A DNA stretch of 64,000 bases from an uncultured Clostridia bacterium (lineage in GTDB: Bacteria > Bacillota > Clostridia > UBA1381): contig CANRKO010000004.1 in assembly GCA_947631235.1 (NCBI GenBank), positions 62,001 to 126,000 of the forward strand, in the 5' to 3' direction. Below are positions 62,901 through 64,000 of the stretch, piece by piece; within the stretch, counting starts at the first letter, position 1; every line of letters starts with the position of its first letter. The notes under the pieces are model-generated. The model did no database searches. It was not told where the DNA came from and was given only the letters and a program-made list of their open reading frames with translations. Both the position numbers and the translations under genes were made by a program.

Positions 62901-64000
62901 GTCCCGTAGTCGGTCTTACCGGTACGGATCAGAACCATGTTACGCAGCTTGCGACAAAATCGGTATTGAACGAACTCCGCACCAAACCCGACACAGTCGA
63001 AGAACCGGCGGCGAAGTCGATAGCAAAAAGCGCGGGCGGTAACCCCGAAATAACCGCCGACGGCAACGGAAATATAGTTTATACCGGCGACCCCGCCGCA
63101 ACGGTTATTGACACTGACAACGACGGAGAAGGCGATACCGTTTACCTGATTGTCGGACATGACGATTCTCACGACTCCATCGCGGAACCCGACGATGATT
63201 ATTCTATGCCAAACTGGCTGGTATACACCTCAACGGATATGAAGGAATGGACATACAAGGGCGTTGCCATGAGCGCTGATAAGAGCAGTATCACATGGAC
63301 CAGTTCGGGACATTCCGCATGGGCAAGTCAGATGGTGCCGTATAATGGCAAGTATTACCTCTACTTCTGCACATGGGACAGCACTTCCTCGGGCAAGCAG
63401 TCGATAGGCGTTGCTGTCGCGGATAGCCCCGAAGGTCCGTATAAAGACATAGGTCACCCGCTTGTAAAGGGCGATTTCACAACGCCCGAATCGAGCAACT
63501 ATAACGATATTGACCCGACAGTGCTTATCGACACTGACGAGGAAGGCAACGAGCACCGCTACCTCGCGTGGGGCAACGGCAAATACTATATCTGCGAGCT
63601 TAACGAGGATATGATCTCCGTTAAGGACATTGACGACGACGGCGAAATCGTAATGCACAAGGACGTTAGGGAAAAGAAAATCAAGTCGATGGGCGGCGGT
63701 ACATTCACCGAGGCTCCATGGCTCTACAAGCGCGGCGATAAGTATTACCTGTTCTACGCCATGAACTGGCGCGAGGAAATAGCGTATGCCATGACGGACG
63801 ATCCGTTTAATGGCAGATACGATTTCAAGCAGATCATAATGCCGCCGACGGCGACCTCGAACACAAACCACCCGTCGGTAATCGACTTCAAGGGTAAGAC
63901 GTATTTCATATACCATAACGGCGCACTTCCCGACGGCTTCGGTCACAGACGTTCGGTATGTATTGACGAACTTAAATTTGACGAAAACGGCTACGTATAC
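59978..64000 (+). CDS. Secreted multidomain GH43 protein with two catalytic modules, 3' end beyond the window
   Basis: Open for 1341 codons to the window edge. Signal peptide (MNKLTKKFLSGLISVSMLLA), LamG domain (about 30-250), linker, first GH43 arabinanase-type module (about 480-870; TDGAHDPSIVKFP, TNAIDANIYTD, VAGPEGAWMIEH, YGPGHNSAIE), beta domain (about 870-1000), and a second, different GH43 module from about 1025 (YTGDPAATVIDTD, NYNDIDPTVLIDTD, GGTFTEAPWLYKRGDKYYLF), closer to xylosidase/arabinofuranosidase types. Two activities on one chain could cut the arabinan backbone and side chains together. AAAGGAG upstream; 24 nt after the first GH43 gene, so one operon. SLH or other anchors may follow outside the window. 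Confidence 0.88.
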   Translation, partial: MNKLTKKFLSGLISVSMLLAAVPAVVSADELPTDELLFNATFDETGTGSGSFTATTGGTVTEKGAVSYVDSWDGNSKALNISSKDAGNYLELADGLLQGKQAATFAFWLKADSPSTPNWPFMNTCETSHESNKEKYIGMLATSENITVERYNNTGSRLSSVTAPSTADWQYVVAVYESSGTKLYSNGKLIASDSVTVDVPALFTATSKTWIGHANWGIGEGFQGSIDDFRIYGRALTADEIATLSADGAKYASAQLIAEDNCYIADTHFYIGDTEIFSLAPEYLSDVYISDLSTDTMSFKLYNAKSAGTKNLHAYAAEYTADGRLVKVEVKDKFPEVTSDAAADITVPFTKTNAADSVKLLVWKDMAPVSQSAPESTTLKAVADVKNHTTKDGNVSVGMYYVDAEGNEYPLGNAVEKEIKSVNEDQITLTYTGTIPVSAEKVIVKTTVPKGSATKDYTAATLYCGVKSPVITPADSGTTTDGAHDPSIVKFPNDDTYYVYSTHHLIFTSEDLINWKKYDFTNINASTISPKTNAYINSNYSGTTMNGTYWAPDVIYRPDDTAHPYWMYISLSCGLGGRNSAIALEKSPTPLFWADPDQSKVSAIEDAGVVFATKENSSYKTNAIDANIYTDTHGTADASDDTPYFVWGSFWGGIQAAPLTDDGLVKGVTYQDGNATLASCQNFGTSIFTQKNGVAGPEGAWMIEHGGNRYAFTSYGWLGSNYNTRVAKSPLSTSFSTSNGWNLTDANGVTMYNQQSAGSTSKTTGYKMIGSYRLGDGSREIKTRRIDDNFDNYYVDSKSGDAMIYYGPGHNSAIETDDGETFYVSHTRKGEIEIAATLQVRKMLWTADGWPVVAPVTYSGEVEQALPKNMIVGTYDLASVGQTKIIGSQINSSGRLINRNYDLPVFSSKVTLGADGKMTNADGAEIGTWTYDNDHTVTLKFTKNGDTSNNKDEFYKSGDTMTLYAMFEYDKDTASPVVGLTGTDQNHVTQLATKSVLNELRTKPDTVEEPAAKSIAKSAGGNPEITADGNGNIVYTGDPAATVIDTDNDGEGDTVYLIVGHDDSHDSIAEPDDDYSMPNWLVYTSTDMKEWTYKGVAMSADKSSITWTSSGHSAWASQMVPYNGKYYLYFCTWDSTSSGKQSIGVAVADSPEGPYKDIGHPLVKGDFTTPESSNYNDIDPTVLIDTDEEGNEHRYLAWGNGKYYICELNEDMISVKDIDDDGEIVMHKDVREKKIKSMGGGTFTEAPWLYKRGDKYYLFYAMNWREEIAYAMTDDPFNGRYDFKQIIMPPTATSNTNHPSVIDFKGKTYFIYHNGALPDGFGHRRSVCIDELKFDENGYVY

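Overview
The window looks like chromosome from an uncultured, spore-forming, probably gut-associated Clostridia (Bacillota). Evidence: spoIIM, yqfC, yqfD, ylbJ and a dipicolinate synthase gene; an HrcA/CIRCE heat-shock operon; class 3 fructose bisphosphatase; S-layer homology (SLH) surface proteins; a MurE with the DNPR motif of meso-diaminopimelate ligases; and many consensus sigma-A promoters with strong ribosome binding sites. I cannot name a genus.

Layout. (1) 1-2100: the end of an integrated element. A large serine recombinase (runs off the left edge) and a 40-codon gene lie directly against the 5' part of dpaA (spoVFA), which is cut after about codon 134. This resembles the skin and vfbin elements that interrupt sporulation genes. 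(2) 2.2-5.8 kb: a double-domain class II aldolase and a YcdB/SLH surface protein. (3) 5.8-17.6 kb, minus strand: a dcw cell-wall/division cluster mraZ-rsmH-ftsL-spoVD/pbp-murE-murF-mraY-ftsW-murG ending in hisS, with MraZ boxes at the promoter; murD is absent. (4) 17.9-21.6 kb: lgt, mgtE, tRNA-Asp, trmD-rimM. (5) 21.6-28.5 kb, minus: hrcA-grpE-dnaK, then dnaJ-hisD-hisB under its own promoter. (6) 28.6-29.7 kb: two toxin-antitoxin pairs. (7) 29.8-36.3 kb: rpsT; the yqfC-yqfD-phoH-ybeY-era-yqzL-recO operon; ylbJ. (8) 36.3-45.4 kb: adenine deaminase, adhE, azlCD, class 3 fbp and a rhamnogalacturonan-acetylesterase-like hydrolase, with dispersed palindromic repeats. (9) 45.4-52.4 kb: an apparent stand-alone 74-nt structured RNA, a GGDEF protein, two cell-wall enzymes, and an AT-rich regulator/zinc-ribbon pair. 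(10) 52.4-57.5 kb: xerD-spoIIM, a membrane-anchored toroid protein and an oleate-hydratase-like flavoprotein. (11) 57.6-64.0 kb: two secreted GH43 glycosidases, the second with two catalytic modules and running off the right edge; with the esterase they suggest growth on arabinan and pectin side chains.

The observations most worth a second look are the recombinase element inside dpaA, the short structured RNA at 45395-45468, the dnaJ-hisD-hisB arrangement, and a modular 100-120 bp palindromic repeat family present three times. All calls come from reading the sequence; no database search was run.
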